DNA of 64,000 nucleotides, taken from positions 139,977,429-140,041,428 of the forward strand of contig OY821519.1 in NCBI GenBank assembly GCA_963682025.1, written 5' to 3'. The notes below the pieces were generated by a model. That model searched no databases, was not told the DNA's origin, and saw nothing but the letters and a program-made list of their open reading frames with translations. Source of the stretch: Cordilura impudica. Taxonomy: Eukaryota > Arthropoda > Insecta > Diptera > Scathophagidae. The position numbers and the translations under genes were made by a program. Every line of letters starts with the position of its first letter. Position 1 is the first letter of the stretch. Of this stretch, positions 42,540 through 54,291 are shown one piece after another.

Positions 42540-44290
42540 ATACACTCGCTAGAAAAAGAATCCGTATACCTGAAGATGAAAATTTTTAAATATTAAACAA
42601 ATTAATTAGTTATTTATTGATCGATTTAAGATCATGTATATATTTCTCTAATCTTAAACCGAACAATAAATTACTAATTATTCCAATACAGATCAACAAT
42701 ACATAACAATAATATACAACACATTAGGTACAATGCATTTGTGTAATCTGTTAAGATTTCATATGCCATTACAGTTCCATCTAGAGAACAATGGCAAAAA
42801 CAAACAGCTGTTCACATTACAAGACTTGTAATTGATCTGGCTATCTTAATGTAGAGAAAGCTAAACATTGGAAAAGCTCTGCTTGTTCGTACAAACTCTC
42901 GTATATAAAAAAGAAAAAACATTTCTCATGTTCTTTTCTTTCAAATGTTGAGTTAAATAGTTGATTAAGCATGAGTTGAAGTAATAGGCAGAAGGATGCT
43001 GAATATGAACAAGTCGCTTTGTTCGAATTTCTTCAATTTTTTTCCAATATTTATCTTACATTACAAAAATTATTATCTTTCTTTCATTAGAAAAATATAT
43101 ACATAATCTTAAACCGAATAATAAATAACTAATTATTCCAATACAGATCAACAATACATAACAATAACATTAAACAAATTTTAATAAATAATTTTGAATT
43201 ACGAACTTTTTACCATTGGCATTTTGGTACTTTTATTTGTTTTTCAAAAACTTACGGAACGTTTCCACGTTTTGGCTTACAACGTAAAACACGCAGTATG
43301 GCAACTATAAGTGCTAGAAAAAGTATTCATACAATTACAATTAAGAGAATTATGCCACGATTTTAGAAGAAGATTTTATTTTAATATAAGACAAACTTGT
43401 TTTGAGATGAGTCCCAAAATCAAATCAATCGGTGTTGACGAGAGTTAAATTCTCCAAAAGCTTAGAAGGGAGAGTAAATCTTTCCTTAGTGCAGTTTGTC
43501 ATTCAAAACAACAAATCCAGCAATTAAATTTTGTAAGAACTTCGTTCTGGTCGCCTCTCCGAACTAGGTGAGAGCGAAAAGCGAATTATTTTAGCATCAA
43601 TAAAATAGAATCCCAAATTACTACTTCCCAAATTAGTTCAAAAATCAAAGAATCCTTCGTTAGAGATATACTTGAAAATACTATATGAAAAATATTTACA
43701 AAATCTGACTATCGCGGATGTGTAGCACATAGAAGGCCATTCATTTCCGATGTCAACAGAAAAAATCGCATGGACTTTGCAAAAGAGTTTGTAAGCAAGG
43801 CTCCAGAATTTTTGGAACGTGTTTTATTTTCAGATGAAAGCTAGTTTTGCATTGTCAGCATTAAAGGAAAAAAGTTATTTTGGCAAAAAGGTGGAACTGC
43901 ATTAAATAAAGACAATCTTTTGCCAACGTTTAAGCATGGTGGAGGTGGCATTTTGGTTTGGGATTGTGTGACAGGCAACAGGGTTCGTAAACTCTATAAT
44001 GGATCATGTTTAAATAAAAAAATCTAACACATACGTCCAAAATGTCCAGCTGATGTGGTTCTATAATACTAAAATCAATTTAAATGTCCACCCCAATCAT
44101 CCGCTCATAATCCTATGGAGCATTTGTAGGATTTTCTAGAGCGCGGAAACCGTAAGCATATAACAACTTAAAATTTAAATTTTTTAAAAGTTCATTATTG
44201 ATGAGTGAGGTAAAAATGTAAAGAGGATGAATTAGTAAAGTCGATGCCAAATCGACTTACAGAAGTCCTAAAGCGCAATGCAATGTAATT
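42540..44290 (+). pseudogene. Tc1-like transposon with relic transposase
   Basis: The left end ATACACTCGCTAGAAAAAG (about 42,537) is matched in reverse at 59,690-59,710, where a second copy ends. The transposase core reads YRGCVAHRRPFISDVNRKNR, then FAKEFVSKAPEFLERVLFS with DES (first Asp), LFWQKGGTALNKDNLLPTFK and HGGGGILVWD (43,705-43,965). PHNPMEHL-like words follow, and MPNRLTEVLKRNAM near 44,250. Many stops occur. A 63-bp direct repeat (42,649-42,711 and 43,105-43,168) flanks a ~390 bp insert. The right end was not found. Confidence 0.85.
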
Positions 44291-44411
44291 AATATAATTT
44301 TCTCTTTATTAATGTCAAATGCATGTATACATTTTCTTATGCATTTTTTTCTGCACACAATTTTTAAGGACTCTACAAACCTTAAATAAATTTTCAAAAT
44401 AAATAATAAAA

Positions 44412-44664
44412 ACAAATCATGTGAGTCCGATCACAGGGGAGATGTGTAAACATCTGGGAATAAATAAAATGCAGAAAACAGCGACAAAAGGTTATTTCAT
44501 ATAATAATTTTTTCAACAAACAATCATAAGTCATACAGATTTGTCTTAATGGTCACATCTTACGCGTAAGATGTGACTCTCACATGTACGCTGTTTTTGT
44601 GATTGTATTGTGAAATAAAAATTTACCCCCCTGCGCGTATAGATGTTTACACATCAATAAATGG
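44412..44664. mobile_element. MITE with GATGTGTAAACATCT ends, copy 2
   Basis: Left GAGATGTGTAAACATCT (44,438) and right AGATGTTTACACATC (about 44,641). The interior contains a perfect 26-bp palindrome at 44,552-44,577 that copy 1 does not have. Confidence 0.65.
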
Positions 44665-44822
44665 TGCTTTTTTGAGGTTCACAAATTTGAGTTGGTAGCA
44701 CTGACTTATTTAACAATACATTTAACAGCTGATAGTTGCTTTCTGTTAACTTTGGTTTGCCATTTCATCATGTGATTTATTTATTTTTTTTTGGGATTAT
44801 GTAAAGTCACTCATCTACGCCG

Positions 44823-45122
44823 CACTGTGGCTGAAATTTTGATTTCATTGACCATTTTGTAGCTAATTCGTCCAATTTAAGGTAGCCAAAAAATAGGTTA
44901 AACTATTGCTAATTGTGGGCGTGGCATGCTGTAAAACTCTGTTTATTTAACTTCAGAAAAACGTGACTTTTTTGTTTTTATTTTATCAAAAATATATGGT
45001 TACTACCCGCAAGTTATCATCAATAATGACCTGCGGTCCTTTTAACAATGTTGGCAGTATTGTAGTCTTTAGATGTTGTAAGTGGTCACAGCCCTACCAT
45101 TCAATATTAGGGTGTTCTGAAA
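44823..45122. repeat. Recurrent terminus CACTGTGGCTGAAAT, second copy
   Basis: Colinear with 14,161-14,470 for about 300 bp, including ATAGGTTAAACTATTGCTAA and CACAGCCCTACC. Its outer flank is CGCCG (44,818-44,822). The match ends where the helicase-coding part of the other copy begins. Confidence 0.75.
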
Positions 45123-46023
45123 TATTTACTAAACTGCTATATTTAAAAATTTTAGTGGAATAGAACTTTTAAGGAAGAAAAGGGAATAGGAAACGTGTAC
45201 CACCAGGGGAAAGGTGACAATGTCCTCTTTAACACTATATATATGTACGTTTGCAGCAAATCGCAAATTTGGATTGATTATAGATCAGACGAAACAAGTG
45301 TCAGGCAAATGATGACAATGCCGCAAGAAGATTCTTATCAGATCCAGAAACAGCATTTGAAACAACAGTGGTGGATTTAAACCTTATTTTCGGATTTCAA
45401 ATAATATTAGAAGTACTTACGTGGAATGAAGACATTGAAAATTTGGAGATTATGCTAAGTAAGTTCAGGAAATAGGAATAAGGAATACAAATTTTATAGA
45501 AAAATTTCACGAAATTCCACAAATGAGGATCTATTTAATTTATAATTGGCAACATAAGATCTCATCTGTAGTATTCGAAATCAATGGAAAGTGGAATATA
45601 TTTGAATCAAATGAATAATACTTATAATTGCCATAAAAAGTAGTTTCCTTACGGGCTAATGATGGTCAGATTTGGTGTAAATAAAAATATCAATTTATTT
45701 TCATTTTTCACCCAACGTTTCGTTTGCTTTTTTCAGACTTCTTCAGGAGTGTATATTTTTATTTAAATTGATTCTGTATTACATCCTTTTAATTGTTGTC
45801 ACTTATTTATCTAAAAAAAAACTGGACTTCACGACACAGAAATTGTAAATAAATAAATAAATGATGACTACATAGTACACAGATATCACAAATTGATCTT
45901 AACGCTAGTATTACAGAACTTTACTCTCTATCAAATAAAGTCAGTTTAATTGAAATTATAAATATTTTTTTCTTTATATTAATTTCAAGTTTTGTAACTT
46001 TATTGTTATTGTTTTCATTATTA
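45123..46023. other. Unassigned stretch, possible retroelement 3' motif
   Basis: The minus strand at about 45,708-45,748 reads CCTGAAGAAGTCTG...CGAAACGTTGGG. This resembles motifs found near the ends of some Penelope-like and LINE elements, with a degenerate hammerhead-like core. No coding part is seen. Confidence 0.35.
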
Positions 46024-46116
46024 TCTATTATATTAATAGGCTAGGCGATTCACTGTGACCGATGTTTTGTTCTACAGTTTTATGCCGATTATGACCAAAC
46101 ATATATACATATATAC
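46024..46116 (+). mobile_element. Helitron family B, 5' end fragment
   Basis: Starts TCTATTATATTAATAGGC after A and breaks at TATATA where the mariner end begins. Confidence 0.75.
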
Positions 46117-47289
46117 AGGGTTAGGCGATTGCAGTGTTAACTATTCAAACGACCATATTTTTTTTGTGTGCAATTATTTTTTTATTTATTCAAATTACAA
46201 AAATGTGTGGAAATAACCAAAATTTCAGAATCCATTCACTTTAGCTCGATGTGACCACCTTTTGCCTTGACTATGGCCTTCAAACGGTTAAAAAATGAGT
46301 TGCATGCTGCACGAATGTGATTTTGCGGCATTTTGGCCCATTCCCGTACAATGGCTTTCTTCAGCGCATCCATACTGGCATATTTTTTAGTCCTTACTTT
46401 ACTCTCCAAAATGGCCCAGATGGAATAGTCCATCGGATTTGCATCTGGCGAATTCGAAAGCCATTCTCTTGACGAAATGAAGTGTGGAACATGGCTTTTT
46501 AACCATTCTTGGTTCACACGAGCTTTATGGGACGGTGCCGAGTCTTGTTGGAACGTCCATGGTTTACGACTGAAATGTTTGCGTGCCCACGGCTCTAAAG
46601 CAGCTTCCAAAACATTGTCTCGATAATAAGTAGCATTGACTTTGACACCAGGCTCGATAAAAAGGATTGGACAGCGTCCATCGGCGGTCACAGCTGCCCA
46701 CACCATTACTTGCGATGGAAAATTACTTCTGGTGGCCGTTCGTAGGCTCAAAATTTCGTAATTTCGTTCCGTTAAGTAAACTCGATCATTTTGAGAGTTT
46801 ATGAACTGCTCAATAGGGAAATTTTTCTCATCAGAGATCACAATGTTTGGTAAATCGCAACGTTCGTGCAAGCGTATCAACTCCTTTGCTCTTTCGAGTC
46901 TAACTTTTTTTTGCTTCGGAGTTAGATCGTGTGCCTTCTGGAACTTGTAAGGCTTTACCTTGAGCTCCTTTTGGAGTATACGTCTGATACTTCGCTGGGA
47001 TATTTCCAGTTCTTTGGCCATTTGATTACCACTGCGACGTGGATTTCGTTGAAGTCGAGCTTTAACTTTTCGAACCATTTCAGCCGATGTTGCCGTTTTT
47101 TTTCACCCACCACCATAGCGTTTGGCAATGCTGCCGGTATCGTTATAATGTTTTATGGTGCGATACACAAACATTTTATTTACCTTGAGGTGGCTGAGCT
47201 CTCTAACAATAGCTGGTGGTGATTTTCCAGCCAAATGTAATGCAATCACATGATTTCTTTTTTTTTCTGGAAGAAATATGCTTAGTATA
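46117..47289 (-). mobile_element. mariner-type element (maT, DD37D), one end lost
   Basis: The left terminus CAGGGTTAGGCGATTGCAG follows TATATA (TA target). The other end is missing where a Helitron begins at 47,290. It contains one transposase frame on the minus strand. Confidence 0.8.
46236..47280 (-). pseudogene. maT (DD37D) mariner transposase, one internal stop
   Basis: The 280-codon frame from 47,078 has the catalytic acids in ISDEKNF (D83), TFQQDSAPSHKA (D179) and NSPDANPMDYSIW (D217). There are 37 residues between D179 and D217, the DD37D signature of the maT clade of Tc1/mariner. VMVWAAV and GGHIELK are usual wording. Upstream, the same frame continues with HVIALHLAGKSPPAIVRELS and YRTIKHYNDTGSIAKRYGGG, a helix-turn-helix, interrupted by a single TGA at 47,103-47,105. 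Such proteins excise and insert DNA at TA sites. Apart from this stop and the lost upstream end the gene looks intact. Confidence 0.92.
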
Positions 47290-47670
47290 TCTATAATATT
47301 AATAGGCTAAGCGATTTCTTGTGACCGATGTTTTATTCTACCGTTTTATCCCGATTTTGACCAAACGTATATTATTTGAAAGGTATTTCTTTTTAGCGGT
47401 TTTGCAGATTTAGAGATTTTTTTTTTTTTTTTTATTTAGAGTAAATTGCATATAATGTTGCTACTAATACATACATAAAATAAAATTATACAATGCTTAT
47501 GTGTGTGTTTATTAAATTTGTTAATGTGTTTGTAATAAAAATGGGTTTGTTTTTTGTGTTGATTTGTGAATTGGCTATAATTGATTAGCATACCTTTAGG
47601 GTCTTTATTTAATGAAAAAATAAAATTTCCTAGAATGTGCACTCGAATTTCGAGGGCTGGAATCTGCTAG
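47290..47670 (+). mobile_element. Helitron family B, complete 381-bp copy
   Basis: Starts TCTATAATATTAATAGGC after A, ends GGAATCTGCTAG before T, with a hairpin CTCGAATTTCGAG (47,643-47,655) about 12 bases before the end. These are the standard Helitron hallmarks. No coding capacity. Confidence 0.9.
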
Positions 47671-47960
47671 TTATTATTATTATTCCTTTAAATTCCTAAG
47701 CGGAACATAGGACTTTAACTAATGAATTCCATTGATTTCTTGTTTTACTTGCCAGTCTAAGCACTTTGTCAAGTTATCGCCTCCAGGTGCTTTTTGGACG
47801 TCCTCTGCCTCTGCTACCTTGCTGGTTTTCTGAGAGTGTGTCCGAGCCAATTATAGTGGCGCCTTTGGATTTCGTTGAGCTCGGTGCTTCTGATGGTACG
47901 TGGCCAGAATATTCGAAGAATGCTAGAATGCATTCACTAATGAAGACTTGAATCTTGCAA
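47671..47960 (-). pseudogene. Non-LTR retrotransposon 3' fragment with (AAT)n tail
   Basis: The minus strand reads ILRIFWPRTIRSTELNEIQ, NWLGHTLRKPA and GRGRPKSTWRR, the same C-terminal domain as the LINE at 39,712-42,039 but a different family. It ends in an (AAT)n tail at 47,672-47,684 that touches the Helitron end. Confidence 0.85.
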
Positions 47961-48439
47961 TCAGTACCATTAAGTAATTTAAATAATTTATTAAAAAAAT
48001 TTTAAATGAACCGTCTTCTGTACCTTAAAAGATTTTGGCATACGAAAAAATTTGAAAATTAATTGTAATTGATTTTGATACTTAAGCCATTACGTTCGCG
48101 GCTGCCATAATTAGGCCCCAGCCTAATATTATTAAATTATACGATGCGATAGGTACAAAACAAGGTTCGCCTACCGATATGATTATGAATTCTCTGTTGT
48201 ATAAACAATTCAAACAAAACAAATTAGATAAAATATATTTTTTGAAACTAGAAAATGTGTAACTCCAGAAAAGTATATCTTAGTAAATCAACAAATTATT
48301 TGATTGATCGAGAAGTTGTTAAAATCTGTTGAAGATTCATAAAAAAAAACTTCATACGAATTAATTGAACTTCAACATTAAAAAGCATGCAAATTAAAAT
48401 TAGATAACGAAAGGAGACATTTATTATATTTTAGTTTTT
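47961..48439. other. AT-rich stretch, nothing recognised
   Basis: No supported gene or repeat. Confidence 0.4.
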
Positions 48440-48830
48440 GTAAGGCATAAAACTGTTTCATATCTCGAAATACATTTGGACAAATTGAATATAAATTTGG
48501 CAATTTATAAAATAATATTAGACAATTTTGAAACGCATTTGAGAATATTTGATAAGGATAGTATAAAAGGAAAATATTTGAAATACAGTTTGATAATTTG
48601 AAATTAAAGTAGACAATTCTGAGATACATTTGACATTTTCTTAAACACAATTAAAATTTTTTTAAATACAAACGAAATTTTCTGAAATTCGTTTAAATAG
48701 TTTCTCAATAAATTAGAAAATATTTGAAATATATCTTGTAATATTTGAAATACAATTGTTAGTTTTTAAAATCCATTTGAACAATTCTGAAATAAAAATG
48801 GAACTGGTATAAAATACAGTTTTATACGAT
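48440..48830. repeat. Decayed minisatellite, reverse orientation, period about 30 bp
   Basis: Repeated GGAAAATATTTGAAATACAG, GACAATTCTGAGATACATTT and GAACAATTCTGAAAT words. It is related in reverse to the words at 39,640 and 42,400. Confidence 0.55.
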
Positions 48831-49474
48831 TATTCTTTCTTGTTGTTGTGTCCCTCATAATGAACAAAAGAGTTAACAATATGAATGTTAAGGAAATAAT
48901 CTAAACGTTTTTTTTCTGCCAAAGATGCTTTTAACGTTACATTAACTGATTTTTTTGTGTGGCATTCGCAGACGTAAAACCGAAAAAAAGTTATGCGTAG
49001 CAGGTAAAGATTTGTAAAATGATTGTTAATATTATTGTTATATTTAATAAAGTGTGCTGTATGGATTATTGGAATTTAAGCCTTGAATAAAAAACAAGGT
49101 TAAAGTGTGAATGTGGCCTCAGTAAAAAATGTACAATAAAAATTTGCTTGTAAAAACTTAATTTCAATAAGAAAAGAAAAAAAACTTTTGTTTTATATGT
49201 ATTCGATATTCCGATTTATTTATATCCTTATTTAATACATTATGAGTAATGGTTGAGGTGTGACTTTTTATTTTAATGATCTTCATATCACATCTAGTCC
49301 TGATATATCTTTCAAACATAAACTTAAAAAAAATTATTACGTTTTACGTGGAATTAAATTCTTAGTTTCGGCTAGAGGCATTTCTGTAAAAATTGTATTC
49401 TGTTTCTTTATCTGTCAACCAATAACAATTACAAAAAGTTCTAAGGTTAGACCATACTTGGTAAGCTAATTAAA
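48831..49474. other. AT-rich stretch, nothing recognised
   Basis: The short ORFs are without domains. Confidence 0.4.
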
Positions 49475-50250
49475 AACAAGTAAGAAAATTATAGTCGGTC
49501 TAGACCGACCCTAGAGAGAGACCCTATCTCTCAGGGCCAACTAACTGGTTATAGAAAATAAGCATAAACCAAATATGAGTGGGATTTTTATAAATTTTTT
49601 CGGCTGCAGATATGAAAAAGTTCATATCGGGTGCTATATCTATATGGGGACTATGCCCAAAAATGGACCGATCCTGTCCATATTTGGTAAAGTCTCTTGT
49701 ATTTTGCAAAAATATATACAAACAAAATTTGAGAAAAATCAATGCAATATTTTTCTTTTTTGATATATTTAAGTGAAGATCGGGAAGCAGCTCTATATGG
49801 GGCCTATGACTAAGAGTTGGCACATAGGGATAATTTTTGGACTACTGATTAATGGATGTAATATATACATACAAACCCAATTTGACTAAGATCTGTATGA
49901 TAATTTGGATCTTATGGCAACATATGTTGATTTCATAGGGGTCATTTGTATGGGGGCTAGGTCTGAACATGGACCGATTCTCACCAATTTCAATAGCGTT
50001 CATCCTATGGCCGATAAAAGATTAAATACCAAATTTCATCAAAATATATTCATATTTGCGACCTGCTGTTTGATTACAAGCTTTACATGGACACACAGAC
50101 CGACGGACGGACGGACATCGTTAAATCGAATCAGATAGTGATTCTGATTCGATCGGTATAATTAAAGATGGATGTAGGTCAAATATTTTTGGTTGTTACA
50201 AACAGCAGCACAAAGTCATTATACCCAAACTACATAGTAGTATATTGTAT
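49475..50250 (-). repeat. ATACCCTATACC dispersed repeat, copy D
   Basis: Reverse orientation: AACAAGTAAGAAAATTATAG, palindrome GTCGGTCTAGACCGAC (about 49,495-49,510), a GACGGACGGACGGAC run at about 50,101, and a decayed ATACCC end near 50,250. The small ORFs inside (for example 49,524-49,823) are conserved among copies only because the repeat is. Confidence 0.85.
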
Positions 50251-50502
50251 AAAAATATATAAAAACCATATAAATGTAAGTGAGATTTTAATTTACCTTT
50301 TGCTTGCAAATACAAGCGAATTCGATTATCCGCGATTCGGTCAACTGGATAATCGATTATCCGGGAATGATAATTTTCTAGATTTCAATTATATATACAC
50401 TTGTTAACAAAAACTCTTACTACGCAAAAATAAGAAAATTAACTAAGCTGAATTATTCTTATTATTTTTTTTTTCAATAAATTTTTCAGCTAATTATTAA
50501 AA

Positions 50503-50870
50503 CTAGCAGATTCCAGCACTCGAAATTCGAGTGCAAATTCTAGGAAATTTTATTTTTTCATTTAATAAAGACCCTAAAGGTATGCTTCACAATTCAACTC
50601 ATTTTAAATGAAGAAAACAAACTCAACATTAACACAAACACATTAACAAATTTAATAAACACACACATAGCATTGTATAATTTTATGTATGTGTTAGTAA
50701 CAATTTTAAACGATTATAACTCCAAAAATATATTCCAGACGATGAAAATTTGTAAATCTGGGTAACAGCTAAAAAGAAATACCTATTAAATGATATTTTT
50801 TTTGTTAAAATCGGGATAAAACTGTGAAACTTACATCGGTCACAAGAAATTGCTTTGCCTATTAATTCAG
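50503..50870 (-). mobile_element. Helitron family B, 5' truncated copy
   Basis: The reversed 3' end CTAGCAGATTCCAG (50,503) is followed by the hairpin GCACTCGAAATTCGAGTGC (about 50,517-50,535). The TCTATAAT start is lost near 50,870. Confidence 0.85.
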
Positions 50871-50933
50871 ACACTTAAAATATTTATACAAAAAACAACT
50901 AAATTTTCATTAGTTATTGCTTAAGTTACGTAC

Positions 50934-51266
50934 TTATAACAACTCGAGACGATATAGCGATGTCCGTCTCTCCATCTGTCCGTTTGCTTATTAAAATCAC
51001 TCTCATTTGCAAAATAAACCGTTTACCTGAGTAAGGTATGATAATATTGTTTGTCATTATTTCGAGCAGGTTGACGTTGGAAGTGGAGTAAATCGAGCGT
51101 AATTGTGCCGAAAAGACACCTCTAACAAATTTTAAAAATTTAATGGTTTATTGTAATAATTCTTAAGTTTATAAAATTATCAAATTGTTGATTTTTGTAA
51201 GTCCCGATATTAATGTAAACATACCAAAGATTCGGCACTGCTGAATTTAACATTCTTACGTGTTTC
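50934..51266 (+). repeat. Short copy of the 3 kb dispersed repeat (ends only)
   Basis: Has the GATATAGCGATGTCCGTC block of the left end and the AAAGATTCGGCACTGC, GAATTTAACATTCTTACGTG right end, joined by about 200 bp. It looks like an internally deleted relative of 1,231-4,430. Confidence 0.65.
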
Positions 51267-51957
51267 CCTTAATGCTGAAAATGCAAAACTTGCTTTCGTT
51301 TGAAAATAAAAGAAGTTCCCAAAACCCTGGAGCCTTATTTATAGTACATGCTTATTGGCATAGTTGATAAGGTTTTCTATATCTTCCGGAGACACCATAA
51401 CTAATATATATTCTTGAACCGAGGAGTGGCTTCAGTCTATGATTTACCATCATTTCTAAGCTTCAGGATAATTTTCTTTCTCCTCAGCACCGATTTCTTT
51501 GATTTTAAAGCTCATCTCAAAATACACTTTTCAAAAGATATATTAATTAAGTCAAATCAATTTTGTGCAAACAAATTTGTATCCTACTAAAATAAAATCG
51601 TTTCACGGAAGGCGGTCAAAAATCCGTAACTGTTGATTGGATTGGAGTTTTCATATGCGGTTTTTTTAGTAGAAGGGATTTTACCTTTAATTTTTGCTAT
51701 AAAACGTAAATACCGACCGATAATAAAAATAGTTGAATTTTGGTACAAAAGTGAAGTGAAGGTTAACAAAGGTTTTTTTTTTTATATAATGTCTTATATT
51801 TTCATTTGATTTTACAACTAATGCTCTTTAGAAATTTTGTAAGTTAAATTTTATCAGAAAATGCCAAGCTTTGGCCACCGTAAACTTTTTAGTCCTAATG
51901 TTCACAATGGATAAAGGTTGGCTTTTTTGAAAGAGCCCGAATTAAATTATAATTTAT
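51267..51957. other. AT-rich stretch, nothing recognised
   Basis: No supported gene or repeat. Confidence 0.4.
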
Positions 51958-52443
51958 TAAGTCGGGGGTCACACAAGGCAATTTTTATTGCGCAACTTTT
52001 TGGCAATTCTCTTTTGAAATTGCTTTTATGTCCACACACGACAATTTCTTCGGCAATGTTTTGTTTTGTTTTGTTTTTATTTTCTTGTAATTTGACATTT
52101 GTGCTCTAGTCGTAAAGAACAATAATAAAATTAAATACATACATACATAAATTAATTTAATTGGTTTTGTTGAAAAATGATTATTAATTTTTCAATTAAG
52201 TCCCGATTCCATATAAAGGCCATTTTAATAAAGTAAACAATAATTACGAATTATTCACACCAAGAAGCGAAACACCGAATGGAAAGAAATGTCAAATATT
52301 CAAGAAAAAAAAAAGCGAATGATAGAATTGCTTGAAATAGCCGAGAACCGGCAATTATTTTTCCCTTTTTATTCCCCTCACCGCAAACATCTACAAACTC
52401 AAGAATTGCGCAACAAAAATTGCCTTGTGTGAACTCGGACTAA
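51958..52443. mobile_element. MITE with CACACAAGGCAATTTTT ends
   Basis: TCACACAAGGCAATTTTTAT and TGCGCAAC at 51,969-51,996 pair with the reverse at 52,401-52,432. The TIRs are about 40 bp and the element about 486 bp. The outer bases on both sides can be read as TTAGTC/GACTAA, so the family is open. No coding. Confidence 0.7.
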
Positions 52444-53050
52444 GCAGCGAACGTAAAAGTTACCTGAAATTGGTTCAAGAGAGAGAAGTTCCATTGAAAA
52501 AGTCGTATGTTTTTACTTTAGTTAAAAAATCTTTTATTGTTTTTTAAATATTTCTACATCGATCTTTATTGTAAATTTATTAAATACATAAATTTTTATA
52601 TCAAGAAAAATTGTCAACTATATAAAAAAGAGTATAAGTTATTGTTAATGTACTGAAAAATTACTTTTAATCAAACAATTTTAGTAAATATTTCTTCTAA
52701 ATAGCCTTGGTTTTCATCTTCCAGAAGTTGTTTAGCTTCTCCGTTTGATTCAATAGAGGCAGTTTTCCACTTTTGTCGAATGTTGGATCCGAAGTGCATA
52801 ACAAAGTAGTGATAAGGTCTTCATTAATGCAACATCTGGAAATTTTTCTTGTGTTGTGCTCGCGTAGGAATATGTAGTCTTTGTTCCTTTTTTTGCGCTT
52901 CTTCAGATATATCTATTATTAGTAGCATATTGTTTTGACTTATTTATTCCCTATGGAACAAAATTTTATGAACTGTGAATGGCATATATCTCCACGAGTA
53001 TTTTTCGTCATAAAGTATAGCTGTTTTACTGGCGTACTCTCCAGATTTTT

Positions 53051-53846
53051 ATACCCTATACCACTATGTGGTTTGGGTATAATGACTTTGTGCTGCTGTT
53101 TGTAACTACCAAAAATATTTAACCTACACCCATCTTTAATTATACCGATCGAATCAGAATCACTATCCGATTCGATTTAACGATGTCCGTCCGTCCGTCC
53201 GTCTTTGTGTCCATGTAAAGCTTGTAATCAAACTGCAGGTCGCAAACAAGAATATATTTTGATGAAATTTGGTATTTAATCTTTTATCGGCCATGGGATG
53301 AACGCTATTGAAATTGGTGAGAACCGGTCCATGTTCAAACCTAGCCACCATACAAATGACCCCTATGAAATCAACATATATTGCCATAAGATCCAAATTA
53401 TCATACAAATCTTAGTCAAATTGGGTTTGTATGTATATATTACATCCATTAATCAGTAGTTCAAAAATGATCCCTATTGGACAACTCTTGGTCATAAGCC
53501 CCATATAGAGCTGCTTCCCGATCTTCACTTAAATCTATCAAAAAACTAAAATATTGCACTGATTCTTCTCAAATTTTGTTTGTATATATTTTTGCAAAAT
53601 ACAAGAGACTTTACCAAACATGATCAGGATCGGTCCATTTTTGGGCCTAGTCCCCATATAGATATAGCATCCGATATGAAATTTTTCATATCTGCAGCCA
53701 AAAAAATTAAGAAAAATCCCACTCAAATTTGGTTTATGCTTATTTTCTATATCCAGTTAGTTGGGTCTGAGAGATAGGGTCTCTAAACGAACGGTATAGG
53801 GTATCATATAGTTGGCCTGGACCGACTATAATTTTCTTACTTGTTT
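53051..53846 (+). repeat. ATACCCTATACC dispersed repeat, copy E, inside Transib relic 2
   Basis: Starts ATACCCTATACCACTATGTG, has a GTCCGTCCGTCCGTC run at about 53,185, and ends ACCGACTATAATTTTCTTAC with TTGTT. The two sides are consecutive parts of the Transib coding sequence, so the insertion is younger than the Transib copy. Confidence 0.85.
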
Positions 53847-54056
53847 GCATTTATCTTTCTGCTGCATGCTAGAACTTGTAATAAGATTTTGAATCGTCTT
53901 ATTAATTCATGATCTATACCTGTAATAGATGCTGCAGTTTCTGGATTGGAAAAAAATCTCCGTGCAGTATTTCCATCATTTGAGTTTCCTTCTCCTTGTT
54001 TTGGTTAATTGATTATGAGGCCTAGCTGTAAATATTTTTCTTGAATATGTTTTTTG

Positions 54057-54081
54057 CTTTCTTTCTTTCTTTCTTTCTTTC
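54057..54081. repeat. (CTTT)n microsatellite
   Basis: About six CTTT units inside Transib relic 2. Confidence 0.95.
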
Positions 54082-54291
54082 TTAATTTTCTTTGTATTTT
54101 CTCATTGTTTCGCCTAACGGGCCAAATTCCAAATCATAACCCAATTTATGAATACGCTCCATAAAACGTATGAAGAATGGACATTCCAAATGCGTAGGCT
54201 TCCTTAAAACTATCGTCTTGTCGTGGGAGTTGGCTTAATTGACTTGATGTCAATTCATTTTATTGATTTTTAGTCAACTTCCAATCCAAAA

